Below, piece by piece: positions 12,778-24,999 of a stretch of 64,000 nucleotides of DNA (position 1 is the stretch's first letter; each line of letters begins with the position of its first letter). Source of the DNA: Medicago truncatula (taxonomy: Eukaryota > Streptophyta > Magnoliopsida > Fabales > Fabaceae); the NCBI RefSeq assembly GCF_003473485.1, contig NC_053046.1, positions 36,169,832 through 36,233,831 of the forward strand, given 5' to 3'. The notes under the pieces were generated by a model, which was given only the letters and a program-made list of their open reading frames with translations, had not been told where the DNA came from and ran no database searches. A program made the position numbers and the translations under genes.

Positions 12778-13343
12778 TTCCCTGCATCGCAAAAGAAATC
12801 CAACCCAACTGAGGAATTACTTCAAGTCATTTGCAGTAATAGTAAATATTTTGTGTGTGGTAACATTTTAACAGAAGCAGATGATAACAAATGACTAAGA
12901 CAAATCATATAAAGCTTCCTCTAGAAGCTCTGTCATTGACCACAACTCAAACTTCTCCACGTGAACTATCTCAATATACATAACTTCTAAAAAAGTGGAA
13001 TCATAATTTAAGTTTGTCAAATCAAATACTATATCTTAATTATCTATAAAAGCATAAATTAAAACACAATGAATGACTTGTAGAAGGATGGAAGATATGA
13101 TATGTTAGAATGAAGACTACTTGATGATTTACAAAAACATTGAAAAACTATGCACGGGCAACAAATTTTAAAGATCAAGTTCATTCTAGAGCATTGAGTG
13201 AAGCACTTAAATGGCAGAAACTTGTATTAGTCATATCTTTCATAGCTTCTAAGTTCTATGACACTACTTAATTCAACTGACTTGTCTATTTCAGCTCTAC
13301 AAGGCCAATGGTTATTTCATCAATGCAACTAATCATAACACCA

Positions 13344-13470
13344 AACCCACTTGGGTTGGTCTAGTGGTATTGGCTTGGAACCTGGGAGTGTGCTCCTCCT
13401 CAAGGTCTTAGGTTCGATTCTCTCTGGTGCCAATTTGAGGGGGTTGGTTTAGCTTCAAAAAAAAAAAAAA
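13344..13470 (+). mobile_element. tRNA-derived SINE with target-site duplication
   Basis: The head holds pol III promoter boxes: A-box TGGTCTAGTGG at about 13357 and B-box GGTTCGATTC at about 13411. The element ends in a run of 14-15 A. A 16-bp direct repeat ACTAATCATAACACCA flanks it exactly (13328-13343 and 13470-13485). Complete and probably young. A 5'-damaged relative of its 3' end occurs near 52413-52468. Confidence 0.88.
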
Positions 13471-13485
13471 CTAATCATAACACCA

Positions 13486-15221
13486 TGAAATTAACTAGCA
13501 AAATTAGGTGGTGGAACAAGGTTCAGGTTTCACTGGGGTAGGCCAGAGACTGCAAATGTTTAAGTCAACAAATGGGGCCTCGACGAAGGCACGATTCTCG
13601 TTGGTCCTAGACAAGAGAGGTACATTCTCGTTGGCTCTAGCCCAATATGCCTAGTGAGCCCATCTACTTGAACTACCGCTATTTTTGCTAATGAGTTGTA
13701 GTTCTCCTTGTTGAAAACCATAGCAAGCAGCGGCAGATACAGCAACAAAGGTGAGTTAATAATCAAGTAAACCATCAATTTCAAATTTCAAATACTCTTA
13801 TATTGTCATTCACTACTCTTTCATAATTTAATACTCTCTCATTCTCTCAACTGTCTCTCCTCTCTCATTTTCCTTTTGCTCTTCTCTCTTTGACAACAAG
13901 AAGAACACGGCAGGTATAAGAATTCATTTTCCTAATATCATTAATTATTTCATTTGTTGTTGACCTTCATATCATGTATATTTAACAAAAACAGTCTTAA
14001 CACAATTTTAAAATTATATCAACAACAAAAAAGCAAATATACAAAATATATTCATTAGTTATACAAAAAAGCAAATAAGAGATAGAGGGATGAGCAGCTG
14101 ATTCTGAGAGTGAGAGAATTGAGAATATGGTTTAGTATCAGTTTAGTTTTATTTTTTTATGCATAACAATTTGGGCTTTGTAAATAAAAAAAAACTATGT
14201 TTTTAGTTAAACCACAACAAGTAAAGTAATAGCATAAAGTGAATTTTTTTTTAGAAAGAAATGAATATTATTTGAGACATATTACAAGAAAATCTAAGTG
14301 AAATTTTTGTTAAATCATAACAAGTAATAACAGAAAGTGAAAAAAAAAAATCTTTTGATTTGCAAATAAAATTTTTATTCATCTGTAAAAAAAAAAAAAA
14401 AAATCTGTTCTATCAAAGATTCATTGAAAAAACAGACTTTTTTATCAGTAGCATCGGAACTAAAAAAGATTCATCTACAAAAAAAAAAATTACATCTCTA
14501 GAAATAAAACAAAATCACATCCAATTTCATATTTGTATTGTTGTTGCTGCATGTAATGGAAACAAAATATGTAAAGAACTTGACCTTGATGAAGACAACA
14601 ACCCAGGTTTAAGTGTTTGTGTAAAAATTCTGACCCAGATCTGGACAACATACAAGATTGGGATGAAAACACGTAAGCTCTTACCCGGCGCGGTGGTTGC
14701 AAGCTCCGGCGTGGTGGTCACCGGCGAAGGTTGTCCGTTCCTGATATTTTTAAATGGGTTTTGTAGAGAAGATGGAGGGGACTCTTTTTATGGTGATGGA
14801 TTTTCAAAAATGAAGATGGTGGAGCAATGTAACGACCGCCGGAGACACACTGAAGGAGGGAGGAGGCGGCGGCTAGGGTTTGTTTGAGAATGAGAGAGTT
14901 TTCCAGATTTCTTTGGTGAAGAGAGAGAAAATTAACTTTGAAATAAATATGGTGTGTGTGGAATAAAGTCAAATGACAAAAAATAAAATAAAAAGAAAAT
15001 TATAAAAAAATACTCTAAGTTTGTACGAGATAGAAAGGGGTAAAGGGGTATAGACTTTTTTTATTGCAAAATTAGTGTAACATAATAAAAATAAAAATAA
15101 ATAAATTCTTTAAAAAATATATAAAAAATAATAATAATAATAATAATTTCTTTATCAAATAATAAAAAAATAGTAGTAGTTTATTTAACCTCTAAAAATA
15201 TAATTTAATAAATGTTATTTT

Positions 15222-15263
<42 letters not shown>

Positions 15264-15657
15264 AACGACGTGTTTTTTTACAAGATCTAAAGACGTGTTG
15301 TTACATTAATTAATGAATATTAAAATTTAAAAAAAAATTATATTCATAAAAACATAAGGTAAATATATTTCATTGTTACATAAAAATAACGGTAAAACAT
15401 TGATCGTTTGATACGTACAGCATACCAAGAGAGTAGTAGAAAAAGAGTGATGTGTATAGATTTGAAGTGAGGCAGTAACAGACGATATATAAATAGTTTA
15501 AGAGACAAGTTTTAAAAAAGATTGACAAAATATATTATACAAGGGTCAACTCATCACTTCAGAATTTTAAAATAATTGTTGTAAACGAGACAAGTTGTCA
15601 CTTCGCAAAATTTTTAAAAAATTATTATAAACAAGACATGTTGATATAAATTTTAAA
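13486..15657. other. Gene-free, TE-like stretch
   Basis: No recognisable gene. A GC-richer patch at about 14660-14890 (CCGGCG repeats, CGGCGGCTAGGGTT) resembles the patch at 23180-23230 inside the Helitron candidate, and both are followed by GAGAATGAGAGAG-type sequence. A frame of 175 codons at 14360-14887 crosses it, but has low-complexity Lys runs and no recognisable domain, so I do not call it a gene. A pyrimidine-rich leader-like stretch at 13840-13910 ends in GCAG|GTATAAG, but no coding exon follows. Confidence 0.5.
15225..15261. repeat. (AT)n microsatellite
   Basis: About 37 bp of uninterrupted alternating A and T. Confidence 0.95.
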
Positions 15658-15674
15658 ATAAGTATTGAACATAT

Positions 15675-15756
15675 TTTGGTAGTGGTCGGAATTTGAACCC
15701 CGAACCTTGGATATATTATGCATTATCCACACCAACTGAGCTAAGTTCACGAGGAC
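15675..15756 (-). mobile_element. 82-bp tRNA-like retroposon (mini-SINE)
   Basis: On the minus strand the body starts GTCCTCGTGAAC, then carries an almost perfect A-box TTAGCTCAGTTGG and a B-box GGTTCAAATTCC, and ends CCACTACCAAAA. A perfect 17-bp direct repeat, ATAAGTATTGAACATAT, flanks it at 15658-15674 and 15757-15773. The whole unit is little longer than a tRNA. It lacks a paired acceptor stem, so it is not a working tRNA. Confidence 0.85.
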
Positions 15757-16054
15757 ATAAGTATTGAACATATGATTTGTCGTTACTGATATATATTATA
15801 AAATAATTATTATACACGAGACAAGAGATACATTGATATATATTATTAAACATTATTCTCCTTCCTTCAAAAAAAACATTATTCTCCTTTTTTTTCAAAC
15901 ATAACGTAAATGAAAAACTAACTTAAAAAAATAATAGAATTATACACAGCATTTGTTATCATTGAGTACAAATTCAAAATAATTATAACACAAAGAGACA
16001 AGTTTTAGCCGATATGAATTTTAAGATAATTATTAACCATGTGACATGTCATCA

Positions 16055-16056
<2 letters not shown>

Positions 16057-16104
<48 letters not shown>
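16057..16104. repeat. (TA)n microsatellite
   Basis: About 48 bp of pure TA dinucleotides, close to the 3' end of the LINE. Confidence 0.95.
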
Positions 16105-16106
<2 letters not shown>

Positions 16107-16157
16107 CGAAGTCCTTCGAAATTTCATAACCGTCCTTATTAAAATTCACCATCTTCT

Positions 16158-19100
16158 TTTTTTTTTTTTTTGAGGGAAAAAAGATATATATTAATTCAAA
16201 AGGTCTTTGAAATACATAGCATGAATACCTAAGGGCACCTCCTCAATCCAAACTAAGTTTGGTTCTGAATGGGCCAATTGTGCTAAACTATGTGCAGTAT
16301 GATTCCCATCTCTAGGGATAAAACTAAAATGACAGATGTCAAAGTTTAATTGGAGTTGGTGGATTTCCGAAAGAAACAGACCAAGATAGGATCTATCTAC
16401 ATCTATTCCAACCTTAATCCTTTGTATTAAGCTTTCATTGTCTGCTTCAAACTGCACTTGACGAAACCCATAATCTTTTAGCAAAGCGCATGGCTATCAT
16501 GACCGCAAAAGCTTCTGCTTCAATAACCTTTTCAGATCCAGTGGTAACCCAGGTTCCTGAAGCCATAACCAGACCCTCGTCATTCCGAATAATCACACCA
16601 ACACCCCATTTTCCTTTAACTCGAAGACTAACATCTGAGTTTACTTTAACCATATTCGCAGCTGGTTTCTTCCATTTAACTATGTTTGGAGCTGTTATTG
16701 GTCGATTTGGGAGCGGTCTAGAGCGAGTATCGGAATGGGAGTTATATGCAACTGTAGCTCCAGTATCAGAGACCTTAGCAGATGAAGCTTTTTGAGCACT
16801 GTGAAAGTCCTTGATGCATCTTTCAGAACGCTGGATGATGTCAACATCAGATATGTATTGGTTTTCGAACACGCATAAGTTTCTTGTATGCCAAATATTA
16901 TAGATAATAGATGCAATTTGAATAATGGTAGATTCGTCCTGGTTGGATATGATTTCATATAACCAGTTGATGCAGTTTGGGTTAGGGGTGTCTGCAAATC
17001 TAATAGCCAGGCTAGAACCAAACCAAACCTTAATGATATTAGGACAGGTCAGAAAGGTATGTGTAATGTCTTCTACTTTAGCATTGCATCTAGGGCAAAG
17101 TAAAGAACAGTTAACCCCCCTCTTGTTGAGCTCCGCCCTGACTGGAATAGAGTTATTTAGAATCCTTCATAATAAGTTTTTGTGTCTAGGGATGGTATGA
17201 AGTCCCCAGATTTTCTTCCAAATAACAGTCTCAGAGTTGCTGGTGGAAGGATTTAAGAGATTTTGATCCTTCCATCCCCTAATAGCTCTGTAACCACTTT
17301 TGATAAAGTGGTTGCCATCTAGTTCATGCATCCACATAACTGAGTCCTTAATGTTGGTGTTAATTAAGGGAATTTGATAAATAGCCTCCTGATCAATGTT
17401 TATGAAATGGGAGTTGATGATTTCTGATTCCCAACTAGGAATTTGTCTGTTTTTAAGGTCCTTAACATAAATAAGCCCGTTAGTTGAGTTCTCAGCTGTC
17501 AATATCTTGAAAGATTTATGTGAATTAATCCATTGGTCTCCCCAGATCTTTGTAGTGTTACCATCACCAATCCTTCAGCAGCTCCCTTTGAGGATAACTT
17601 CTATAGAAGTATGAATACTCCTCCAGGCATAGCTAGGGTTGTAACCAATCTGGGCCTGCAAAACATCAGTATGGGGGAAATACTTTGCCTTGAAACACCT
17701 AGAGATAAGAGATTCAGGTTCAATGTGAAAGCGCCAAACTTGTTTAGCAAGCATGGCCAAATTGAACTCCCTCAGAGTTCTGAAATCCAAACCCCCCTCA
17801 AACTTAGACTTAAAAAGCTGAGATCTTTTTATCCAATGAATTTTCTTCTGTGTGTCAGAGGAGCCCCACCAAAATGATCTCCTTAGATCTACCAAATTGA
17901 GTCGGCATCCCTAAATACTTATCAATATGATCGCTGATTCTGATAGGCAAATTTTCTTGAAATAGAGATTTGATATCCTGAGAAATGTTAGGACTGAAGA
18001 TCATTTCAGATTTATCCAGGTTGATTTGTTGTCCAGATATCTCCTGATAATACTTCAGAATATCCATAATGGCTTTAGCCTCTTCTGGTCTGGCTCTAAA
18101 AAATAAAATGCTATCATCAGCATACAATAAATGAGAAATATTAGGAGCATTAGTAGCTATAGAGATGCCTTGTATGAGGCCTTCCTGTTGAGCTTTATTA
18201 ATCAAACCAGATAGGACCTCAGCACAGATGATGTAAAGGTAAGGAAACAGGGGATCTCCTTGCCTTAGACCTCTCTGGGGGAAAAAGTCTCAGTAGGTTG
18301 ACCATTAATGATAACATAAAAAGTAACAGTTTTGACACAATGCATAATAGTTTTAGTGATATTGTTGGGGAAACCCATAGAAAAAAAGAGTTTGAGCAAT
18401 AAAATCTCATTCTAAACATCTAACTTTATCCCAACAAATCCTTTATTCCGCCTTCTAGGTTTTTTTCAAGTATTGGAAGGTTTCAAAAACAATTAAGGAA
18501 TTATCAGTGATAAGCCTCCCAGGAAGAAAAGCGCTCTGAAAATCTTTAATAATGTGGGGTAAAATCTGTTTGACCCTATTAGCCAGTGTCTTAGTGACAA
18601 TTTTTAAAATAACATTACATAGGCTAATAGGTCTAAAATCAGCTGGAGTGTTAGGAGAGCTGATTTTAGGAATGAGGCTGATGTAGGTATGGTTAATATG
18701 GGATATATTACCATCATTATTAAGGATGTTTAAAACAAAGTCTAAAATATCATTCCCAATAATCTCCCAATAATGGTGAAAGAAAAGAGCTGTCAAGCCA
18801 TCAGGTCCTGGAGCATAATTGCTCTTGAGGGATTTGATGGCTGTTCTAACCTCTTCAATAGAAAAATCTTTGTTAAGAAGATCAAAATCAGTAGGGTTAA
18901 TCCTATCTTTCACCACAATAAAAGCATCATATTGAGTATGATGGGTAGTACTAGTAAAAATATTTTTAAAATAATCAAGAAAATTTTTGTGGATAAGGTA
19001 ACTGTCCTGATGGCTATTGCCAGTAGAATCTTTGATAGTATAAATCTGATTTTTCCTTCTCCTTTGATTGGCTTTGTGGTGAAAGAACGTGGTATTAAGG

Positions 19101-20409
19101 TCACCTTGTTGAAGCCACTGAATTTTTGCCCTTTGACCAGATGAGTTTTCTCCTTGCTTGCTAATGCTCATAGATCCCATTTTGTCCATAAGCCCTTTTG
19201 GTATTGGGCTGAACTGCCCAGCATACAGAGATTTTAAGGGATTGCTACTAAAGGTTTTTTCAGCCCTTTCCACCATTCTTCTTCCAAAAATTTTGGTTCT
19301 GAGCCAAACTCCTCTTGGATTTGTTCCACCTTCATACTGTAGTGGTGGGTTTTTACAGACATCCAGATTGTGTCCTACTAATCCACACCCAAAACAAAAC
19401 ATGGGTAGGTTTTTAAACCTAAAGTCAATCCATGTGATTCCATCATTATCATTACCAATGAACATCCCTGCCCTAATGGGATTTTGAATGTTGAATGAGA
19501 TTTTCACCTTAACAGTTTTGGCCTTTTCTGGAAACTCATACAATCCAACATCAAGAACAGTGCCCAGCTGAGAACCCAATTCTTGCCCCATGATGATGGA
19601 TCTACAGTGAAGGGGAAGTCCCCAGAATTGGATCCATAGGGGGACATGATCAAAGTCTAGGGATTTAACATCTAAGTTACGATCCCAATTATGTAAAACC
19701 AGCCAACAATTCCTAATTATCCATGGACTCCCCTTTAGGATTCTTTGAATATCATCTTCATTTTCCATTTGAATTTGAATAATCTTGCCTTCCAGTTCAT
19801 TAATCTTGAGACCAACATGCTTACACCATATGCTAGAGAGGGTGTTATAGAGAATCTGAGTAGAGATAGGCTTTTCAGCTAGAATTTTACCAATGAGACT
19901 ATGTTGACAGTGTTTGATACTTTCTTTGACATGAGATTCTTGGTAGTAAAAGAAAGGGTCAGATGAATTTCCTTCTGTCACCGTTTCTGTTTGCTGAAAT
20001 TCTGTGTTTTGAGCAGGGATCTGAAAATCTTGATTAGGCTCTTGAAAGGAATGGCTAGAGCTGGCTTCATAGAACGGTGAGTATTCTAGTAGAAAGACTT
20101 GAGGGGCTGCTCCCAGTTGGAGTTTTTGGATTTCGAAAGGACGCGCCACCATCGGAGAGGGTGCTGATTGAAAAACCATAGAGTTTGTGTTTGAAAAATT
20201 GTTATTGTCAGTGGATGAATTCATGGTGAAATTGAATGCAGACAGAGATAGGAGAAAGGGGAAAGGAAGAAAATTGATATGAAAAGGAGAAAAAGGAGAA
20301 AAATTCAACACCAAAAGGTGTAAACCACAACCCTAAGGGAAGGAAATTAAGATGCAACTATCATCAATCAAAAGATTGGTGAAGGAAAACAGAAAAACAA
20401 ATATGGATG
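16158..20409 (-). mobile_element. L1-type LINE (non-LTR retrotransposon), about 4.25 kb
   Basis: The element lies antisense. Its 3' end is the poly(T) run at about 16158-16172 and its 5' end is near 20400. Imperfect direct repeats AAATTCACCATCTTC (16143-16157) and AAATTCACTATATTC (20410-20424), 13 of 15 matching, are a plausible aged target-site duplication. It encodes a nucleic-acid-binding region, reverse transcriptase and RNase H in L1 order, but lacks the endonuclease. It is inserted in a field of 'ACACGGG-CAAGTYGTCA' repeats present on both sides (15.5-16.1 and 20.4-20.6 kb). Confidence 0.85.
16191..20224 (-). pseudogene. LINE polyprotein: DUF4283-zinc knuckle / RT / RNase H, broken
   Basis: Reading on the minus strand: ATG at 20222-20224; DUF4283-like region; zinc knuckle C-x2-C-x4-H-x4-C (CFGCGLVGHNLDVC); then, in the same frame, the region just before RT (WLQQGDLNTTFFHHKANQRR). 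The ~230-residue APE-type endonuclease that normally separates these is absent. RT follows (YAPGPDGLT, FRPISLCNV, FQSAFLPGRLITDNS) until the frame stops at 18455. Thereafter pieces continue in shifted frames: MGFPNN..INGQPTE, YADD at about 18120, a zinc-binding RT segment (17167-17895), and RNase H with NSD, EAEA and EADN acidic motifs (16191-16872). The SKAYDRVEW motif is missing near 18430. Not autonomous. Confidence 0.85.
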
Positions 20410-20424
20410 AAATTCACTATATTC

Positions 20425-20851
20425 TTAATTTCATGTGTTAACTTTAAAAGATTTATTATACACGAAACAAGTTGTCACTGTTAACTTTAAAAATTATTAT
20501 TATACACGGGCGAAGTCGTTACTGATACAAATCTCTACTAACATCTACTTCTACTAATAATTATTTTTATACACGGGCGAAGTAATCAGTGATACAAATC
20601 TACTAACATCTACTTCTTCTAACAACAATAACAATATATAAAAATCAAAGTCCACCAAAATTTCATAATAATCCTTATTAAAACTCATTATCTTCTTAAT
20701 TTAATGTGCATAATTGCATTTTTCAAAGTTTAATTTATTTAAAAAAAAAAAACTAATTAAGGACAACGATCATCACAAGTGTAACTAATTTCCACTAATA
20801 ACTATGTAATTTATTTATTTATTTTGATGGACTTCGGTTTTTATATATATA
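20425..20851. repeat. Short array of 'TATACACGGGCGAAGT' motifs
   Basis: Three copies of a motif close to ATTATTATACACGGGCGAAGT, each followed by TCACTG or TACTGATACAAATC, lie within about 150 bp. The same motif family occurs at 15.5-16.0 kb and through the Helitron candidate. No gene. Confidence 0.6.
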
Positions 20852-23800
20852 TCTCTTAATATAAGAAGAGAAGATGTTGTGGAAAATATATTTATGCCCT
20901 ACAATGGTTGATTGCCACGTCCTAACAATGGGGGTAAAACATGTCATAAATTTATTTTATTGAACTAAATTACCTCAAGTAACTTTAATGATGTCATGTA
21001 ACTAATAAAAAGTATCGGTTTAGGTGATGGCATGAGTAACTATGATGATATCATGCAAGTTGAACAAAGTCTTTAGTTTAGTTACTTTTGAATCTAAAAT
21101 TTACCTTTTCTAACTATTATTATTACTTTATGGTTTCAAATTTTTACACATTTTTCTCCAAATGACTTGACGAAATCTAACTGCCTTTCCCATTCCCACA
21201 GTTCCATTACTTTTAAAAATTTCCCATTTTTCAATAAAAAAAAAATGTCATTCATGACTTACATCATGTCATATCACATATTTCAAATTTCAAAACTCCC
21301 CCTAAATTTTAAAACACAAAGATTTTGAAACCATATATTCAAAGTCACTTTCACTCATATTTGTCATTCTCAACTTCTTTCTCCCAAACTACAAATGTCA
21401 ATACCTTTTCTTCTTTTCAAACTTTCTAATCTCCAACTACTATTTTAATTTTATTTTGCAGAAAACTTGAAAGTTGTTCATTTTACAACTAAACAAGTAG
21501 TTGAAAGTCCTGCAAAAAAAAAAAAAAATTATCAGAGATCCACAAGGGTATTTGATGTCTAAAATTTACTCTCTTCATTATTTAATATGTACCTCTTTTT
21601 TGTTTTTCTTATCTTCATTATTTGTCTTAATCTTCAAAGAAAGGAGACACAAGTAAGTAATTTACTCTTTTCATAATCTATCATGTACCTCTTTGTTCAA
21701 AAAATAAAATAAAATATGTACTTCTTCTTTGTTCTTCTGATCTTCATTATTTGTATTTATCTTTAACTACATATTTTGATCTAGATATGTTTTTGCAGAA
21801 AGTTGAATAGAGTTTTTGTCCTTCAGCAAACTACAAATAAAGTAAGGAGACAACAGTGAGGAAATGAAAAGATAAATTAATTGATTTAGTACATATTGTA
21901 TAAATTTTTGCTGAAAATGATGAATTAGTGTCTTGTATGTTGCTAATAAAATTGAAAACTATTATATTTTGCAGGAAAGTTGAATGTTGTTCTTTTCACT
22001 TTAACAAACTACAAAGAAAGAGATGCTTAAATACAAGATAAAGGAAAACCGTGAAGAGTTTGATCAGTATATTTTTTGTGTGATTAAATATTTTTTTGAA
22101 GAAATGAAGATAAATACATAAGAATAAATTTTAGTTGTAATCCGTATACATAATTTTGTTTAAGGAAGTGGCGTCTATGACTGTAATTATCTACTAATTA
22201 TATTTATTGTACAAAAAATACTATTAGTTTTTTAGAACACTTCATAAAAAAAAATTATGGTTAATGAGGAATACGGTGTTTAGTTTAGTTAGCATTATAT
22301 ATTAAATGTCTGGTTCATATGTTTATTCCACCGAAATGGCAACTTTTTGGCTTGAAAAAAGAAATATCGTATTTTAATTTGTTTTTAGATCCAAAAAAAT
22401 TATTTATGTTATTTAAAGAAATTAATAAATTTTTCTCAGATCTAGAAACAAACGAATGATTCTTCAAACCATACAACTTAAAATAAATTGAGAAAGATGT
22501 ATCTGTAAAAATACAAAACTATGTGGCTTGACAGATACAAAATGGTTTAAATTATCAACAAAGTAATTTCATTATATATATAACAACACGAACAACTAGA
22601 CAGTTGAGAGAATATCTGAAATTGTAGATTAAAACTAAAATATTTGGAAAAATTTAAACATTTCAAAAATAAATGATTGATCTACAGTTTCAATACTTGT
22701 GAAACTTATTTATTAAAAAAATCTCAAATCCAAACCAGATCTGATACATATAGTCACTTATGGTGTTGTTTTTGTCGTTGCATGCATAAAGTTGAGAAGA
22801 AATTACAGAGATCTGATACTTATCTTTTAGTGTCTCTTATGTTGTTTTTGTTGTTGTTGTTGCATGTATGAAGTTTGAGAAAAAATTGCACTCTATTGAT
22901 GTAGTAGATGCAGAAGAAGAAGTATTGTGCATATATTTAGGTGCTATAGTGACAATTTCAGTTAATAGGCAGTCAAAAACATGGTCTGAACTCTAAAGCA
23001 TCCTGAAACATTTGAGTTTTGTACTGAGTGATGGGGTCAAACGTGGTAAAAATTTACAAAGAAACAATGAAAGTGTAATTTGATAAATTCCTCCTTTTGC
23101 AAATATAATTTGATAGAAAGATAGAGGAGAAAGAGAGCTTCAATAGTATGCATTTCGTTTGGAAAAAGAAGGCTGGTTGGAGTGGTTAGTCGCCGGAAAT
23201 AGGGTGGCCGCGGCTAGGGTTTCTAATGCGGGTGGAGAACACTTGAATGAGAGAGAGAGAGAGAATGAGAAGCTGAAATGAATATTTGGTTTATGATTTT
23301 CTTTGTTTTGGTGTTATAATTTGGGCTATTGGCTATTAATGGGCCGACATTTAAGGAAGTCCGTCCTATTTTCTTTTAACTCATTTAAAAACAAAACGTT
23401 TTTATCTCAATATTTTTTTTGAAAGTTCTTTTTAAAATTTTGACAAAAAAATAAATAAAAATTCCCTTTCAAATATATGGTATACGGGAGAGAGAGAAGC
23501 CCTTATCTTCTCTTTCAAAATTAATACCACTCAATTAATTTTTATTATATATTTAACTATTTAATAATATTAATATTATAAAAATAATATATTTAACTAT
23601 TTAAATTTCAAAATTATTTTTCTCAAAAAAAAATAAAAATATTAAAACTATGGTTATACATGTGACTATTCACCAATATTTTTGCTCATGTTAGTTATTG
23701 ATAAAAAATTTAAAACTATGGTCATACATGTGACTATTCACCAATAATATAATTTTAAAATGATTATTATACATTGGACAAGTCGTCAGTCTCACAAATT

Positions 23801-23964
23801 TTTAAAACAAATATTATACATAGAAGAAGTTGTCATTGTTGAAAATTTAAAATAATTATTATATAATGGACAAGTCGTCACAAATAAAAATATATAAATA
23901 ATTATCATCACTGTTAAACACATACACGGGATTGTATTGATTAAATGTCCAAAATAATTTTTAT

Positions 23965-24320
23965 TTTTTTTAAGCAAGGAGGGAGGACAGGCATCAGGAG
24001 TCATCATCGACATCCCAACTAGGTTGGCACCCCGAGATAACTCCATCCTATGCCACCAAACTCGAAAAATTTATTAAAAAAAGGGGAAAAAGTTACATAC
24101 AAAAAGGTGGGGGGACTAAACCAAAACCAACAAAAAAAAAACAGCAGAAAATAGAAAAATACAAATAAACAACCCAAAAGTAGATTAAGGGAATCTATAA
24201 TTGGGTAACCCACAACTGTCCCTATAAAAATCAATTTTCACCTCATTTGGAAGAGTGTCAATCCAAATCTCACCAATAAAAAATCATTGGGCATGCGGGT
24301 TAGTGTCACCCCGTGCACGG
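23965..24320 (-). mobile_element. Truncated retroelement inside the Helitron
   Basis: GC-richer than its surroundings, with a short poly(T) at its left edge (about 23960-23970), as expected for an antisense 3' tail. A 9-bp direct repeat AAAATAATT occurs near both edges (about 23952 and 24346), a weak target-site candidate. The minus-strand reading is in pieces with no recognisable domain. Confidence 0.4.
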
Positions 24321-24999
24321 GATTTGGAAGGCTGCTTGGATAAAATAATTATTATACATGAGTCAGGTTGTTTTAGATAAAATAAAATAAAATAGTTATA
24401 ACACAAAAGACAAATCGACGTTGATATAAATTTTAAAATCTTTATTTCACACTTGATAAGTGGTCAATGTTCAAATTTAATAATTATTTGACACAGGTCA
24501 AATCGACACTGATAAATTTTTTAGCATAATTGTTATAGACAATATAAGTTTTTTTTTTTTAAGGATTATAGACAACGTCACTGTTGAAAATTTAAAAATC
24601 TATTATTATACACATGAGATGTTGTCAATAACATAAAATTAAAATAATTATAACGTACAATACAAGTCAACAATTATATAAATTTTAAACTAACTATTCT
24701 ATATAGGACTAGGACAAGTCCTCAGGGATACAAATTTTTAAAGAAATATTATACATAGGTAGAATTGTCCATGGTAAAAATTAAAAATAATTATTATGCA
24801 CAGTACAAGTCGTAATATATATAGTCAAAATGTCATTGATATGTGAGACGTGTGAGGATTTCGGAAAGTGAATAATAGAAAGATAGTGATAATGTGTATA
24901 GAGTTGAAGTGTGGTAGTAGTGCGTGTGGTGTGGCGGAAATTTTAAAAACTATCATAAAAAGAAATTTACAATTAATTAATAAATGTATAGAATAAGTT

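Noticed and set aside
14360-14887. 175-codon plus-strand frame
   Set aside because: Lys-rich and low-complexity at the start, no recognisable domain, and it crosses a patch shared with the Helitron region. Antisense frames of similar length overlap it.
15675-15756. True tRNA gene
   Set aside because: Good A- and B-boxes, but the ends do not pair into an acceptor stem and it is flanked by a target-site duplication, so it is a retroposon.
18773-19487. Two plus-strand frames of 109-123 codons
   Set aside because: Shadows of the LINE reverse transcriptase and zinc-knuckle frames on the other strand.
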